Shown in pieces: positions 1 through 7,239 of a DNA stretch of 64,000 bases. The position numbers were made by a program, and so were the translations under genes. The stretch covers positions 2,294,001 to 2,358,000 of the forward strand of contig NZ_JQMO01000003.1 of NCBI RefSeq assembly GCF_000744785.1, written 5' to 3'. The stretch's first letter is position 1. Every line of letters starts with the position of its first letter. Below the pieces are notes generated by a model that was not told where the DNA came from, ran no database searches, and saw nothing but the letters and a program-made list of their open reading frames with translations. The DNA comes from Kitasatospora azatica KCTC 9699. Lineage in GTDB: Bacteria > Actinomycetota > Actinomycetes > Streptomycetales > Streptomycetaceae.

Positions 1-266
1 AGATGCTGCTGCTCAAGCACGCGGTGCCGGCTCCCGAGATCGACGCCTTCTACCGGCAGCAGCTCGGGCTGCAGAAGCTGGCCGCGCTGAACGGGCAGCA
101 GATCGGCACCACGGAGGGCAACAAGACGGTCCATCAGCTGCTGGCGCAGGCCTCCGACGAGCTGAAGGTCACGGTCAACCCGCGGTACGGCAGTTGGGAT
201 CCGCAGCAGGCGGTGCTGGACAGCCCGACCGAAGCCTGGCTGCCCCAGTCCGGCGCGGCGGCCTGA
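1..266 (+). CDS. C-terminal part of a SurA-like secreted lipoprotein/chaperone (5' truncated)
   Basis: This frame is open from the window edge to the TGA at 264-266, so only the last 88 or so codons are visible and the true start lies upstream. The piece ends in TEAWLPQSGAAA. Its position directly upstream of mazG and its sequence resemble the C-terminus of the SurA N-terminal-domain lipoproteins of Streptomyces, which are predicted periplasm-side peptidyl-prolyl isomerase/chaperone-like proteins. No catalytic domain is in view, so the assignment is inference from context and resemblance. The stop codon lies in a GCCTGA motif that recurs in the 15-bp tandem repeat just downstream. Confidence 0.55.
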   Translation, partial: MLLLKHAVPAPEIDAFYRQQLGLQKLAALNGQQIGTTEGNKTVHQLLAQASDELKVTVNPRYGSWDPQQAVLDSPTEAWLPQSGAAA

Positions 267-290
267 GCGGCAGCGGCGTCTGACCGGACC

Positions 291-410
291 GGTGATGGCC
301 TGAGTGGTGATGGCCTGACCGGTGATGGCCTGAGTGGTGATGGCCTGACCGGTGATGGCCTGAGTGGTGATGGCCTGAGTGGTGATGGCCTGGCCGGCGG
401 TGGGCTGGCC
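291..410. repeat. 15-bp tandem repeat array after the first gene
   Basis: Seven consecutive 15-bp units of the form GGTGATGGCCTGANN start at 291, 306, 321, 336, 351, 366 and 381. A degenerate eighth copy runs to about 410. The variable dinucleotide alternates between GT and CC. The GCCTGA in each unit matches the end of the preceding gene (261-266), so the array may derive from sequence around that stop codon. It ends 37 bp before the mazG start. Confidence 0.9.
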
Positions 411-446
411 GGTCGGGGCCGTCCCGGGGGGCGGTAGGTTCGAGGG

Positions 447-1442
447 GTGGAGACTCCGAAGCTGACCCTGCTGACCACCACCCATCGGATCGCCCCCGGC
501 CTGCTCAGCTGGCCCGCCTGGCAGGCGCTGCAGGCCGCGCCGCTGGTGCTGGCCGCCGATCCGGCGCATCCGCAGTTGGCCGCGTTGGCCCAGGCCGGTG
601 TGGCGGTGGAACAGGTCGGTGGGCAGACCGCGCCGGCGCTGGCCCGGCTGCTGGTGCAGCGGGCGCCGCTGGTCTTCCTGGGCAGTCCGGACGGTGACCC
701 GGGGCTGACCGACGCACTGGCCCGGATCGCGGTGGAGGAGGCCGGCGAGGCGCCCGAGATCGAGCTGCTGCCCGGCTCCTACGACCTGCCGGGCGCCCGG
801 TTGCTGGACCTGGTGTCGGTGATGGACCGGCTGCGCTCGCCGGGCGGCTGCCCGTGGGACGCCGAGCAGACCCATGCCTCGCTGGTGAAGTACCTGGTGG
901 AGGAGGCGTACGAGCTGGTCGAGGCGATCGAGGAGGGGGACCGGCAGACGCTGCGCGAGGAGCTCGGCGACGTGCTGCTGCAGGTCTTCTTCCACTCCCG
1001 GATCGCCGAGGAGCACGCCGACGACCCGTTCTCCATCGACGAGGTGGCCGGGGACATCGTGGAGAAGCTGATCTACCGGCACCCGCATGTCTTCGCGGAC
1101 TCCGATGCGGCCACCACGGACCAGGTGGAGGCGAACTGGGAGGCGCTGAAGGCGGCCGAGAAGCAGGATCGCGAGTCGGTGCTGGACGGGGTGCCGAGTG
1201 GGCTGCCGGCGCTGGCGTACGCGGCCAAGCTGGTCTCCCGGGTGCGGCGCGCGGACTTCGACAAGGTGCCGGACGCGCCGTACGCGCTGCCGGGCGAGCT
1301 GACCGAGGAGACGGCCGGCGCGCTGCTGCTGGCCGTGGTGCAGCGCGCGCACGACGCAGGGGTGGATCCGGACGCGGCGCTGCGCGCGGCCGCACGGGCC
1401 TACCGCTCGGCGGTTCGCTCGGCGGAGGGGCTGGCTGACTGA
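447..1442 (+). CDS. mazG: MazG-family nucleoside triphosphate pyrophosphohydrolase
   Basis: This 331-residue protein is predicted to hydrolyse (d)NTPs to NMP and pyrophosphate, a nucleotide-pool cleansing role in the cytoplasm. The MazG domain begins near residue 118 (LLDLVSVMDRLRSPGGCPWD). It carries the metal-binding EExxE...ExxD pattern, seen as EEAYELVEAIE followed by REELGDVLLQ. The first 110 residues form the extra N-terminal region typical of actinobacterial MazG. The GTG start at 447 gives the usual METPKLTLLTTTHR opening. The stop codon at 1440-1442 lies inside the first copy of a palindromic repeat array, and the last codons (EGLAD) are themselves part of the repeated unit. Family assignment is firm; the in vivo substrate is not shown. 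Confidence 0.93.
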   Translation: METPKLTLLTTTHRIAPGLLSWPAWQALQAAPLVLAADPAHPQLAALAQAGVAVEQVGGQTAPALARLLVQRAPLVFLGSPDGDPGLTDALARIAVEEAGEAPEIELLPGSYDLPGARLLDLVSVMDRLRSPGGCPWDAEQTHASLVKYLVEEAYELVEAIEEGDRQTLREELGDVLLQVFFHSRIAEEHADDPFSIDEVAGDIVEKLIYRHPHVFADSDAATTDQVEANWEALKAAEKQDRESVLDGVPSGLPALAYAAKLVSRVRRADFDKVPDAPYALPGELTEETAGALLLAVVQRAHDAGVDPDAALRAAARAYRSAVRSAEGLAD

Positions 1443-1645
1443 GCGCTTGCTCGGGGAGACGAGGGGCTGGCTGACTGAGCGCTCGCTCAGGGCGGCGGAG
1501 GGGCTGGCTGACTGAGCGCTCGCTCAGGGCGACGGAAAGGTCGGCTGACTGAGCGCTCGCTCAGCGGGGCCGAGGGGCTGCCTGGGCGAGCAAGCGCTTG
1601 CTTAGTGAAAGCGAGGGGCCGGCTGGGTGAGCAAGCGCTTGCTCA
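1418..1645. repeat. Palindromic tandem repeat array filling the gap between convergent genes
   Basis: About six imperfect units of roughly 37 bp carry a palindromic core, TGAGCGCTCGCTCA or GAGCAAGCGCTTGCTC. Cores lie at 1440-1453, 1476-1489, 1513-1526, 1550-1563, 1587-1604 and 1628-1645. The last is the perfect 18-bp palindrome TGAGCAAGCGCTTGCTCA. Each early unit also copies GAGGGGCTGGCTGAC, the 3' end of mazG. The mazG stop (TGA, 1440-1442) and the stop of the opposing gene (TCA on the plus strand, 1643-1645) are the outer arms of the first and last palindromes. Confidence 0.93.
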
Positions 1646-2059
1646 GCGCGGCAAGCCCGCTGCGGGAGCCCTCCGCTGGGCCGGCAGCACCTCGCCGATA
1701 GCCTCGCCCAGCGGGTCGAGCAGCTCGGCCAGCCGGTCCAGGTCACCGGGGAGGTCGGCCAGCGCGACGATCCGCTCGCCGTCGGGGCCGGCCACGCAGA
1801 ACAGGTCGATCCGGCCCAGGTGCTTCTCAGCGGTGTCGACCAGGGCGGCGATGTCGCTGGGCTGGTGGATGTCGGAGCTGACCCCGATCACCGGGCAGCC
1901 GGTCCGGTCCAGCGCGGCGGCCAGGTCCTCGGCCACTCCGGGACGCGGGTCGGCCACCAACAGACCGGCTGCACCCGCCGCGGTGAACCGACGGGCCGGC
2001 CCGTCCCCGTCGCCGCCGTCGAGTACTGCGATGACCACCACTGCCCCGGCTACTCGCAT
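1643..2059 (-). CDS. Short SDR-like protein, probably truncated
   Basis: This 138-residue protein resembles only the N-terminal half of a short-chain dehydrogenase/reductase. A degenerate glycine-rich stretch (VLDGGDGDGPARRF) stands where the TGxxxGxG dinucleotide-binding motif would be. It is followed by a beta-alpha pattern with VSSDIHQPSDIAALVDTAEK and a GRIDLFCVAG segment resembling the SDR NAG region. The catalytic Tyr-xxx-Lys and the C-terminal half are absent. Full SDRs run to about 250 residues, so this is either a relic or a small repurposed protein. The ATG at 2059 has a good ribosome site (GGGAGGAG). The stop codon lies inside the repeat array shared with mazG. Confidence 0.6.
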   Translation of the reverse strand: MRVAGAVVVIAVLDGGDGDGPARRFTAAGAAGLLVADPRPGVAEDLAAALDRTGCPVIGVSSDIHQPSDIAALVDTAEKHLGRIDLFCVAGPDGERIVALADLPGDLDRLAELLDPLGEAIGEVLPAQRRAPAAGLPR

Positions 2060-2204
2060 GGCCTGCTCCTCCCTGGGGGCGCGACCGCACCGTCGCCCAC
2101 CAACACGTATCGGAGGATCGTAGGCGTCTCCTGACCCTCCGCAACAGGGATTACCCGTCAGGTGACCAGACTCACTCCTCCCGGCGACCGGATACCGTCA
2201 GGAC

Positions 2205-3479
2205 ATGCCGGACCAGCCCCAGAGCCCCCTCCAGCCCCCGATGCCGCCCCTGTTCAGCTGGGAGTTCGCGGCCGACCCGTACCCCGCGTACGCCTGGCTG
2301 CGCGAGCACGCCCCGGTGCACCGCACCACGCTGCCCAGCGGGGTGGAGGCCTGGCTGGTGACCCGGTACGCGGACGCCCGGCAGGCGCTGGCCGACGCCC
2401 GGCTCTCCAAGAACCCCACGCACCACAACGCGCATGCGCACCGCACCGGCCGGGTGGGCATCCCGGGCGAGCGCCAGGCGAACCTGATGACGCACCTGCT
2501 GAACATCGACCCGCCGGACCACACCCGGTTGCGCCGGCTGGTCTCCAAGGCCTTCACCCCGCGCCGGGTGGCCGAGTTCGAGCCGCAGGTGCAGCGGCTG
2601 ACCGACCGGCTGGTGGACTCCTTCGCGGGGCGCGGTTCGGCGGACCTGATCCACGAGTTCGCCTTCCCGCTGCCGATCTACGCGATCTGCGACCTGCTCG
2701 GGGTGCCGCCCGAGGATCAGGACGACTTCCGCGACTGGGCCGGGATGATGATCCGACATGGCGGCGGCCCGCGCGGCGGGGTGGCGCGCGCGGTGAAGAA
2801 GATGCGGGCGTACCTGCTGGAGCTGATCCACCGCAAGCGCGGCGAGTTGGGCGAGGACCTGATCTCCGGGCTGATCCGGGCCAGCGACCACGGCGAGCAC
2901 CTGACCGAGAACGAGGCCGCCGCGATGGCCTTCATCCTGCTCTTCGCCGGGTTCGAGACGACGGTCAACCTGATCGGCAACGGCATGTACACCCTGCTGA
3001 ACCACCCGGAGCAGCGGGCCCGGCTGCAGGAGTCGGTGCAGCGTGGCGAGACCGCGCTGCTGGCCACGGCGGTGGAGGAACTGCTGCGCTACGACGGTCC
3101 GGTGGAACTGGCCACCTGGCGGTTCGCGACCGAGCCGCTGACCGTGGGCGGGGTGCGGATCCCGGTCGGCGACCCGGTGTTGGTGGTGCTGGCGGCGGCC
3201 GACCGCGACCCGGCCCGGTTCGCCGGGGAGAACACCCTGGACCTGGCCCGCCGGGACAACCCGCACCTGGGCTTCGGGCACGGCATCCACTACTGCATCG
3301 GGGCGCCGTTGGCCCGTTTGGAGGGCCAGCGGGCGCTGGCCGCCCTGCTGACCCGGCTGCCCGACCTCCAGCTCGCTGCCGAGCCGGAGGAGTTGCGTTG
3401 GCGCGGCGGTCTGATCATGCGTGGGCTGCGGGAATTGCCGGTCTCCTTTACGCCGGAAGTCGGCTCGGTCGATCTCTGA
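2205..3479 (+). CDS. Cytochrome P450 monooxygenase
   Basis: This is a full-length soluble bacterial P450 of 424 residues. The heme loop FGHGIHYCIG has its thiolate cysteine at residue 364. The ExxR motif is at E292-R295 (EELLR), and the I-helix oxygen-activation segment reads LFAGFETTVN. The opening, with its SWEFAADPYPAYAWLREHAPV stretch, is typical of CYP107-like actinobacterial enzymes that hydroxylate small molecules with electrons from ferredoxin. No ferredoxin gene is adjacent. The ATG at 2205 lies about 145 bp from the divergent start of the SDR-like gene. The substrate cannot be read from the sequence. Confidence 0.93.
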   Translation: MPDQPQSPLQPPMPPLFSWEFAADPYPAYAWLREHAPVHRTTLPSGVEAWLVTRYADARQALADARLSKNPTHHNAHAHRTGRVGIPGERQANLMTHLLNIDPPDHTRLRRLVSKAFTPRRVAEFEPQVQRLTDRLVDSFAGRGSADLIHEFAFPLPIYAICDLLGVPPEDQDDFRDWAGMMIRHGGGPRGGVARAVKKMRAYLLELIHRKRGELGEDLISGLIRASDHGEHLTENEAAAMAFILLFAGFETTVNLIGNGMYTLLNHPEQRARLQESVQRGETALLATAVEELLRYDGPVELATWRFATEPLTVGGVRIPVGDPVLVVLAAADRDPARFAGENTLDLARRDNPHLGFGHGIHYCIGAPLARLEGQRALAALLTRLPDLQLAAEPEELRWRGGLIMRGLRELPVSFTPEVGSVDL

Positions 3480-3639
3480 CGGCGTGTCGCCAACCCTTGC
3501 CCGCAGGCGATCTGAATGCTCATCAATCAGGACAAACCTGATCCGTTAGTAGGCGATCCACAGTGGACCGTAATTCTCATGTGATGTAGGCGATATGAGC
3601 TTGTGATTGGTCTTCCTATCTGCCTACTCTCCCTGAAGT

Positions 3640-3846
3640 TCGCGGATGCGAACCCCGAGCGCGGTAACGCCGAATCCTGCCCACCGCGTCGCGGGACATC
3701 GACTCAACCCCGGGCAGGGGCGGGGGACCCAGGATTTTCTGCCGTCTCCCACGGCTAGGGGTGAAGCCGACCGCCGGAGCGATCCGGGCGGCCGGCCGGG
3801 CCATCCTCACCGGTCCGAACCCGACAGCTCACCTCGCAGGCGTGCG
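3640..3846 (+). promoter_or_regulatory. ydaO-type c-di-AMP riboswitch upstream of rpf
   Basis: The 5' leader of the rpf gene carries the conserved blocks of the ydaO/yuaA class in order. They are GCGGTAACGCCGAATCCTG at 3661, CGGGGGACCCAG at 3721, AGGGGTGAAGCCG from about 3757, and CCGACAGCTCACCTCGCAGG ending at 3840. This class is known to bind cyclic di-AMP and, in Streptomyces, to sit upstream of resuscitation-promoting factor genes, where it limits expression. Limits are approximate because the outer P1 stem was placed by eye. Confidence 0.88.
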
Positions 3847-3859
3847 GAGAGGGACATCA

Positions 3860-4558
3860 ATGCTGTTCTCAGGAACTGGCCGTCACCGTCGTCGCACCAA
3901 TACCGAGAAGGCCATCGCCATCGCCGGCGTGGCCGGAGTCGGGCTCGCGATGCCGCTGCTCACCGCGACCGGCGCGCACGCCGCCTCGGTCTCCGTCTGG
4001 GACAAGGTCGCCAACTGCGAGAGCACCAACAACTGGTCGATCAACACCGGCAACGGCTTCTACGGCGGCCTGCAGTTCACCTCCTCCACCTGGGCCGCGT
4101 ACGGCGGCACCCAGTACGCGGCGCAGGCCAACCAGGCGAGCAAGTCGCAGCAGATCGCGGTGGCCGAGCGGGTGCTGGTGGACCAGGGCCCGGGTGCCTG
4201 GCCGGTCTGTTCGGTCAAGGCGGGCCTGACCCGCGGCGGCGCCCCGGCGGTGGTGGACACCGCGGCCCCGGCCGGCGGCGCGCCGGAATCCCAGGCCACG
4301 CCCAAGGCCCAGCCCAAGCCGACGCAGCCCAAGGCCCAGCCCGCGCCGGCCCAGCCCACGCAGCCCCAGCCGCAGTCGCCGGCGACGCCGTCGACCGGCG
4401 CGCAGGACTACACCGTCAAGTCCGGCGACACGCTCTCCAATATCTCCCAGGCGCAGCGGATCCTCGGCGGCTGGCAGGCGCTCTACCAGGCCAACCGGTC
4501 GACGGTGGGCGGGGATCCGAACCTGATCCTCCCTGGCCAGGTCCTGCACCTGAGCTGA
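3860..4558 (+). CDS. rpfA: Resuscitation-promoting factor with LysM domain (secreted muralytic enzyme)
   Basis: This 232-residue secreted protein is predicted to cleave peptidoglycan and promote spore germination or growth resumption. A signal peptide covers about residues 1-41 (hydrophobic AIAIAGVAGVGLAMPLL, then AHAAS). The Rpf domain follows at about 44-117, with the catalytic glutamate in NCEST at E54 and a partner cysteine in WPVC. A Pro/Ala/Gln-rich linker leads to a C-terminal LysM (DYTVKSGDTLSNISQ) that binds cell wall. The ATG at 3860 was chosen because it gives a proper signal peptide and lies just after the riboswitch; upstream in-frame starts fall inside the riboswitch. Streptomyces homologues in the same place next to eno are called rpfA. 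Confidence 0.92.
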   Translation: MLFSGTGRHRRRTNTEKAIAIAGVAGVGLAMPLLTATGAHAASVSVWDKVANCESTNNWSINTGNGFYGGLQFTSSTWAAYGGTQYAAQANQASKSQQIAVAERVLVDQGPGAWPVCSVKAGLTRGGAPAVVDTAAPAGGAPESQATPKAQPKPTQPKAQPAPAQPTQPQPQSPATPSTGAQDYTVKSGDTLSNISQAQRILGGWQALYQANRSTVGGDPNLILPGQVLHLS

Positions 4559-4580
4559 CGCGCAGCTGACCCGCCGGCAG

Positions 4581-4626
4581 CACGCGCGGGGCAGCACCGG
4601 GGTGGTGCCAGGTGGCCCCGCGCGTG
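4581..4626 (+). terminator. Probable rpf terminator
   Basis: A 12-bp perfect stem (CACGCGCGGGGC at 4581-4592 with its complement at 4615-4626) encloses a nested GCACC/GGTGC hairpin, 22 bp after the rpf stop. There is no strong U-tract, as is usual in Streptomyces. Confidence 0.7.
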
Positions 4627-4774
4627 CATTCAGGTGAACTACCGGCAGGTAGCAGAGCCACACCGTGAGACGGTGCCGAGGCCCGGGTGGCTGGACCGGC
4701 CGGTGCGGTTAGGCTCTGGTCGTAACGCCTCCGTCATCCCTGTCCGCAGGACCGCTTCCGCAAGGAGATGCATA

Positions 4775-6061
4775 GTGCCGTCCATTGATGTCGTCGTAGC
4801 CCGTGAGATCCTCGATTCGCGCGGCAACCCCACGGTCGAGGTCGAGGTCGGCCTCGACGACGGCAGCACCGGCCGTGCCGCTGTCCCGTCCGGCGCATCC
4901 ACCGGTGCCTTCGAGGCTCTGGAGCTGCGTGACGGCGACAAGAGCCGCTACTTCGGCAAGGGCGTGGAGAAGGCCGTCCTCGCCGTCATCGAGCAGATCG
5001 GCCCGGAGCTGGTCGGCTACGACGCCACCGAGCAGCGCTTGATCGACCAGGCGATGCTGGACCTGGACGCCACCCCGGACAAGTCCTCGCTCGGCGCCAA
5101 CGCCATCCTGGGTGTCTCGCTGGCCGTCGCGCACGCCGCCTCCGAGGCCTCCGACCTGCCGCTCTTCCGCTACCTCGGCGGTCCGAACGCGCACGTGCTG
5201 CCGGTCCCGATGATGAACATCCTCAACGGCGGTTCGCACGCGGACTCCAACGTCGACATCCAGGAGTTCATGATCGCCCCGATCGGCGCGGAGTCCTTCT
5301 CCGAGGCCGTCCGCTGGGGCGTCGAGGTCTACCACACGCTCAAGGGCGTGCTGAAGGAGCGGGGCCTGTCCACCGGCCTGGGCGACGAGGGCGGCTTCGC
5401 GCCGAACCTGGACTCCAACCGCGAGGCGCTGGACCTCATCACCGAGGCCATCAAGAAGGCCGGCTACGTGCCCGGCAAGGACGTCGCGCTGGCCCTGGAC
5501 GTCGCCGCCTCCGAGTTCTACAAGGACGGTGCCTACCAGTTCGAGGGCAAGGCGCTGACCGCCGCCGAGCTGAGCGCCTACTACGCCGACCTGGTCGCCA
5601 ACTACCCGCTGGTCTCGATCGAGGACCCGCTGGACGAGTCGGACTGGGACGGCTGGAAGGCCCTCACCGACGAGCTGGGCGCCAAGGTGCAGCTGGTCGG
5701 TGACGACCTGTTCGTGACCAACCCGGTCCGCCTGGCCAAGGGCATCGAGACCGGCACCGCCAACGCGCTGCTGGTGAAGGTGAACCAGATCGGTTCGCTG
5801 ACCGAGACCCTGGACGCCGTCGAGCTGGCCCAGCGCAACGGCTACCGCTGCATGATGTCGCACCGCTCCGGCGAGACCGAGGACGTCACCATCGCCGACC
5901 TGGCCGTCGCCACCAACTGCGGCCAGATCAAGACCGGCGCCCCGGCCCGCTCCGAGCGCGTGGCCAAGTACAACCAGCTGCTGCGCATCGAGGAGATCCT
6001 CGACGACGCTGCCGAGTACGCGGGCCGCGCCGCTTTCCCGCGGTTCAAGTACGAGGGCTGA
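4775..6061 (+). CDS. eno: Enolase (phosphopyruvate hydratase)
   Basis: This 428-residue cytoplasmic glycolytic enzyme interconverts 2-phosphoglycerate and phosphoenolpyruvate. The sequence is near-canonical from MPSIDVVVAREILDSRGNPT onward. The catalytic acid region GLGDEGGFAPN has E205, the metal ligands lie in SIEDPLDE and VGDDLFVTNP, the catalytic lysine is in LLVKVNQIGS (K335), and a MSHRSGETED loop follows. The GTG at 4775 was chosen over upstream starts because it gives the conserved N-terminus and follows AAGGAG at 4762-4767. The gene sits between rpf and ftsB in the conserved Streptomyces order. Confidence 0.98.
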   Translation: MPSIDVVVAREILDSRGNPTVEVEVGLDDGSTGRAAVPSGASTGAFEALELRDGDKSRYFGKGVEKAVLAVIEQIGPELVGYDATEQRLIDQAMLDLDATPDKSSLGANAILGVSLAVAHAASEASDLPLFRYLGGPNAHVLPVPMMNILNGGSHADSNVDIQEFMIAPIGAESFSEAVRWGVEVYHTLKGVLKERGLSTGLGDEGGFAPNLDSNREALDLITEAIKKAGYVPGKDVALALDVAASEFYKDGAYQFEGKALTAAELSAYYADLVANYPLVSIEDPLDESDWDGWKALTDELGAKVQLVGDDLFVTNPVRLAKGIETGTANALLVKVNQIGSLTETLDAVELAQRNGYRCMMSHRSGETEDVTIADLAVATNCGQIKTGAPARSERVAKYNQLLRIEEILDDAAEYAGRAAFPRFKYEG

Positions 6062-6079
6062 GCCCAGCCGCATGGCATG

Positions 6080-6127
6080 ACCGGTGCCCCGGCTCCCGCC
6101 CCGTAGGGTGGAGGCCGGGGCACCGGT
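6080..6127 (+). terminator. Hairpin between eno and ftsB
   Basis: A 14-bp perfect stem (ACCGGTGCCCCGGC at 6080-6093 with its complement at 6114-6127) has a 20-nt loop. It sits between the eno stop and the ftsB start and probably terminates or attenuates eno transcription. Confidence 0.65.
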
Positions 6128-6149
6128 GCGACGGAGGGGCGAAGAGAAC

Positions 6150-6593
6150 ATGGCAGCGTGGAAGTTCCCGGGCCGGCCGCGGTTCACCAGCCGGGCCACC
6201 GTCCTGGTCCTGGTGCTCTGCTCGCTGGTGGCGATCCTGGCCTATCCGACCCGGCAGTACATCAACCAGCGCGCCGAGCTCAACGCCCAGCGGGTCAAGG
6301 CCGAGCAGGCCCGCCAGCAGGTGGAGCGGCTGCGCACCGAGCGGGCCCGCTGGCAGGACCCGGAGTTCGTCAAGGCCCAGGCCCGCACGCGCCTGCACTA
6401 CGCGATGCCGGGGGAGACCCCGTTCGTCGCCGTCGACCCCGCCCCGCCGCCCGGCGCCACCCCGCCGGTGGCCGGCTCCGCGCCGCAGTCCGCCCAGGCA
6501 GCCCAGGCAGTCAAGGCAGTCAAGCCCTGGTACGCCACCGTCTGGGACTCGGTGGACGCGGCCGCCGCCCCAACCCCCGCCCCCGCTCCCTGA
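6150..6593 (+). CDS. ftsB: FtsB/DivIC-family septum formation initiator protein
   Basis: This 147-residue single-pass membrane protein is predicted to belong to the divisome. A short basic N-terminus is followed by one membrane segment at about residues 17-36 (ATVLVLVLCSLVAILAYPT). A coiled coil comes next (AELNAQRVKAEQARQQVERLRTE split over about 43-66), then the conserved WQDPEFVKAQARTRLHYAMPGE block and a Pro/Ala-rich tail. FtsB/DivIC proteins bridge FtsL and FtsQ-type partners outside the membrane. The ATG at 6150 is preferred because upstream in-frame codons lie within the eno hairpin. Its position between eno and DUF501-ppx is conserved in actinobacteria. Confidence 0.9.
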   Translation: MAAWKFPGRPRFTSRATVLVLVLCSLVAILAYPTRQYINQRAELNAQRVKAEQARQQVERLRTERARWQDPEFVKAQARTRLHYAMPGETPFVAVDPAPPPGATPPVAGSAPQSAQAAQAVKAVKPWYATVWDSVDAAAAPTPAPAP

Positions 6594-6606
6594 GAAGACA
6601 GCACTG

Positions 6607-7239
6607 ATGAGCACTGAGAACCAGCCCGTCGCCGACCGCGACCTGGCCGCCGTGGCGGCCCAGCTCGGCCGTGTCCCGCGCGGCACCCGGGCGGTCGCGC
6701 ACCGCTGCCCGTGCGGCAACCCCGATGTGGTGGAGACCGCCCCGCGTCTGCCGGACGGCACGCCGTTCCCCACCCTCTACTACCTGACCTGCCCCAAGGC
6801 CGCCTCGCTGATCGGCACCCTGGAGGCGGACGGGGTGATGAAGGAGCAGACCGCTCGGCTCGCCGAGGATCCGGAGCTGGCCGCGGCCTACCAGAAGGCG
6901 CACGAGGACTACATCGCCCGCCGGGACGCGATCGAGGTGCTGGAGGGCTTCCCGAGCGCCGGCGGGATGCCGGACCGGGTGAAGTGCCTGCACGTGCTGG
7001 TCGGCCACTCCTTGGCGGCCGGCGAGGGCGTGAACCCGCTGGGCGACGAGGCGTTGGCGATGCTGCCCGAGTGGTGGCGCAAGGGCCCGTGCGTCAGCGA
7101 GCAGGACATCGAGGAGGGGGTGGCGGCGCTGCAGGCGCAGCGGGCCGAGGCCGCCGACCACGCCGCGGTGATCGCCGAGAAGGAGCGCAAGACCGCCGAG
7201 CGGGCGGCCAAGCGCGCCGCCGAGGAGGAGCAGAAGTGA
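6607..7239 (+). CDS. DUF501 family protein
   Basis: This 210-residue protein has the DUF501 pattern: VAHRCPCGNPDVVETAPRL, then FPTLYYLTCPKAASLIGTLE, then a long helical segment ending in KKR-type repeats (AEKERKTAERAAKRAAEEEQK). The function is unknown. The Cys-x-Cys and later Cys suggest a possible metal site, but this is not proven. It lies 13 bp after ftsB and overlaps ppx by the GTGA arrangement, so it is very likely co-transcribed and translationally coupled with ppx. The gene order eno-ftsB-DUF501-ppx is widespread in actinobacteria. Confidence 0.88.
   Translation: MSTENQPVADRDLAAVAAQLGRVPRGTRAVAHRCPCGNPDVVETAPRLPDGTPFPTLYYLTCPKAASLIGTLEADGVMKEQTARLAEDPELAAAYQKAHEDYIARRDAIEVLEGFPSAGGMPDRVKCLHVLVGHSLAAGEGVNPLGDEALAMLPEWWRKGPCVSEQDIEEGVAALQAQRAEAADHAAVIAEKERKTAERAAKRAAEEEQK

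Noticed and set aside
291..410. CRISPR-like array of short repeats.
   Set aside because: Units are directly adjacent 15-mers with no unique spacers and no cas genes nearby.
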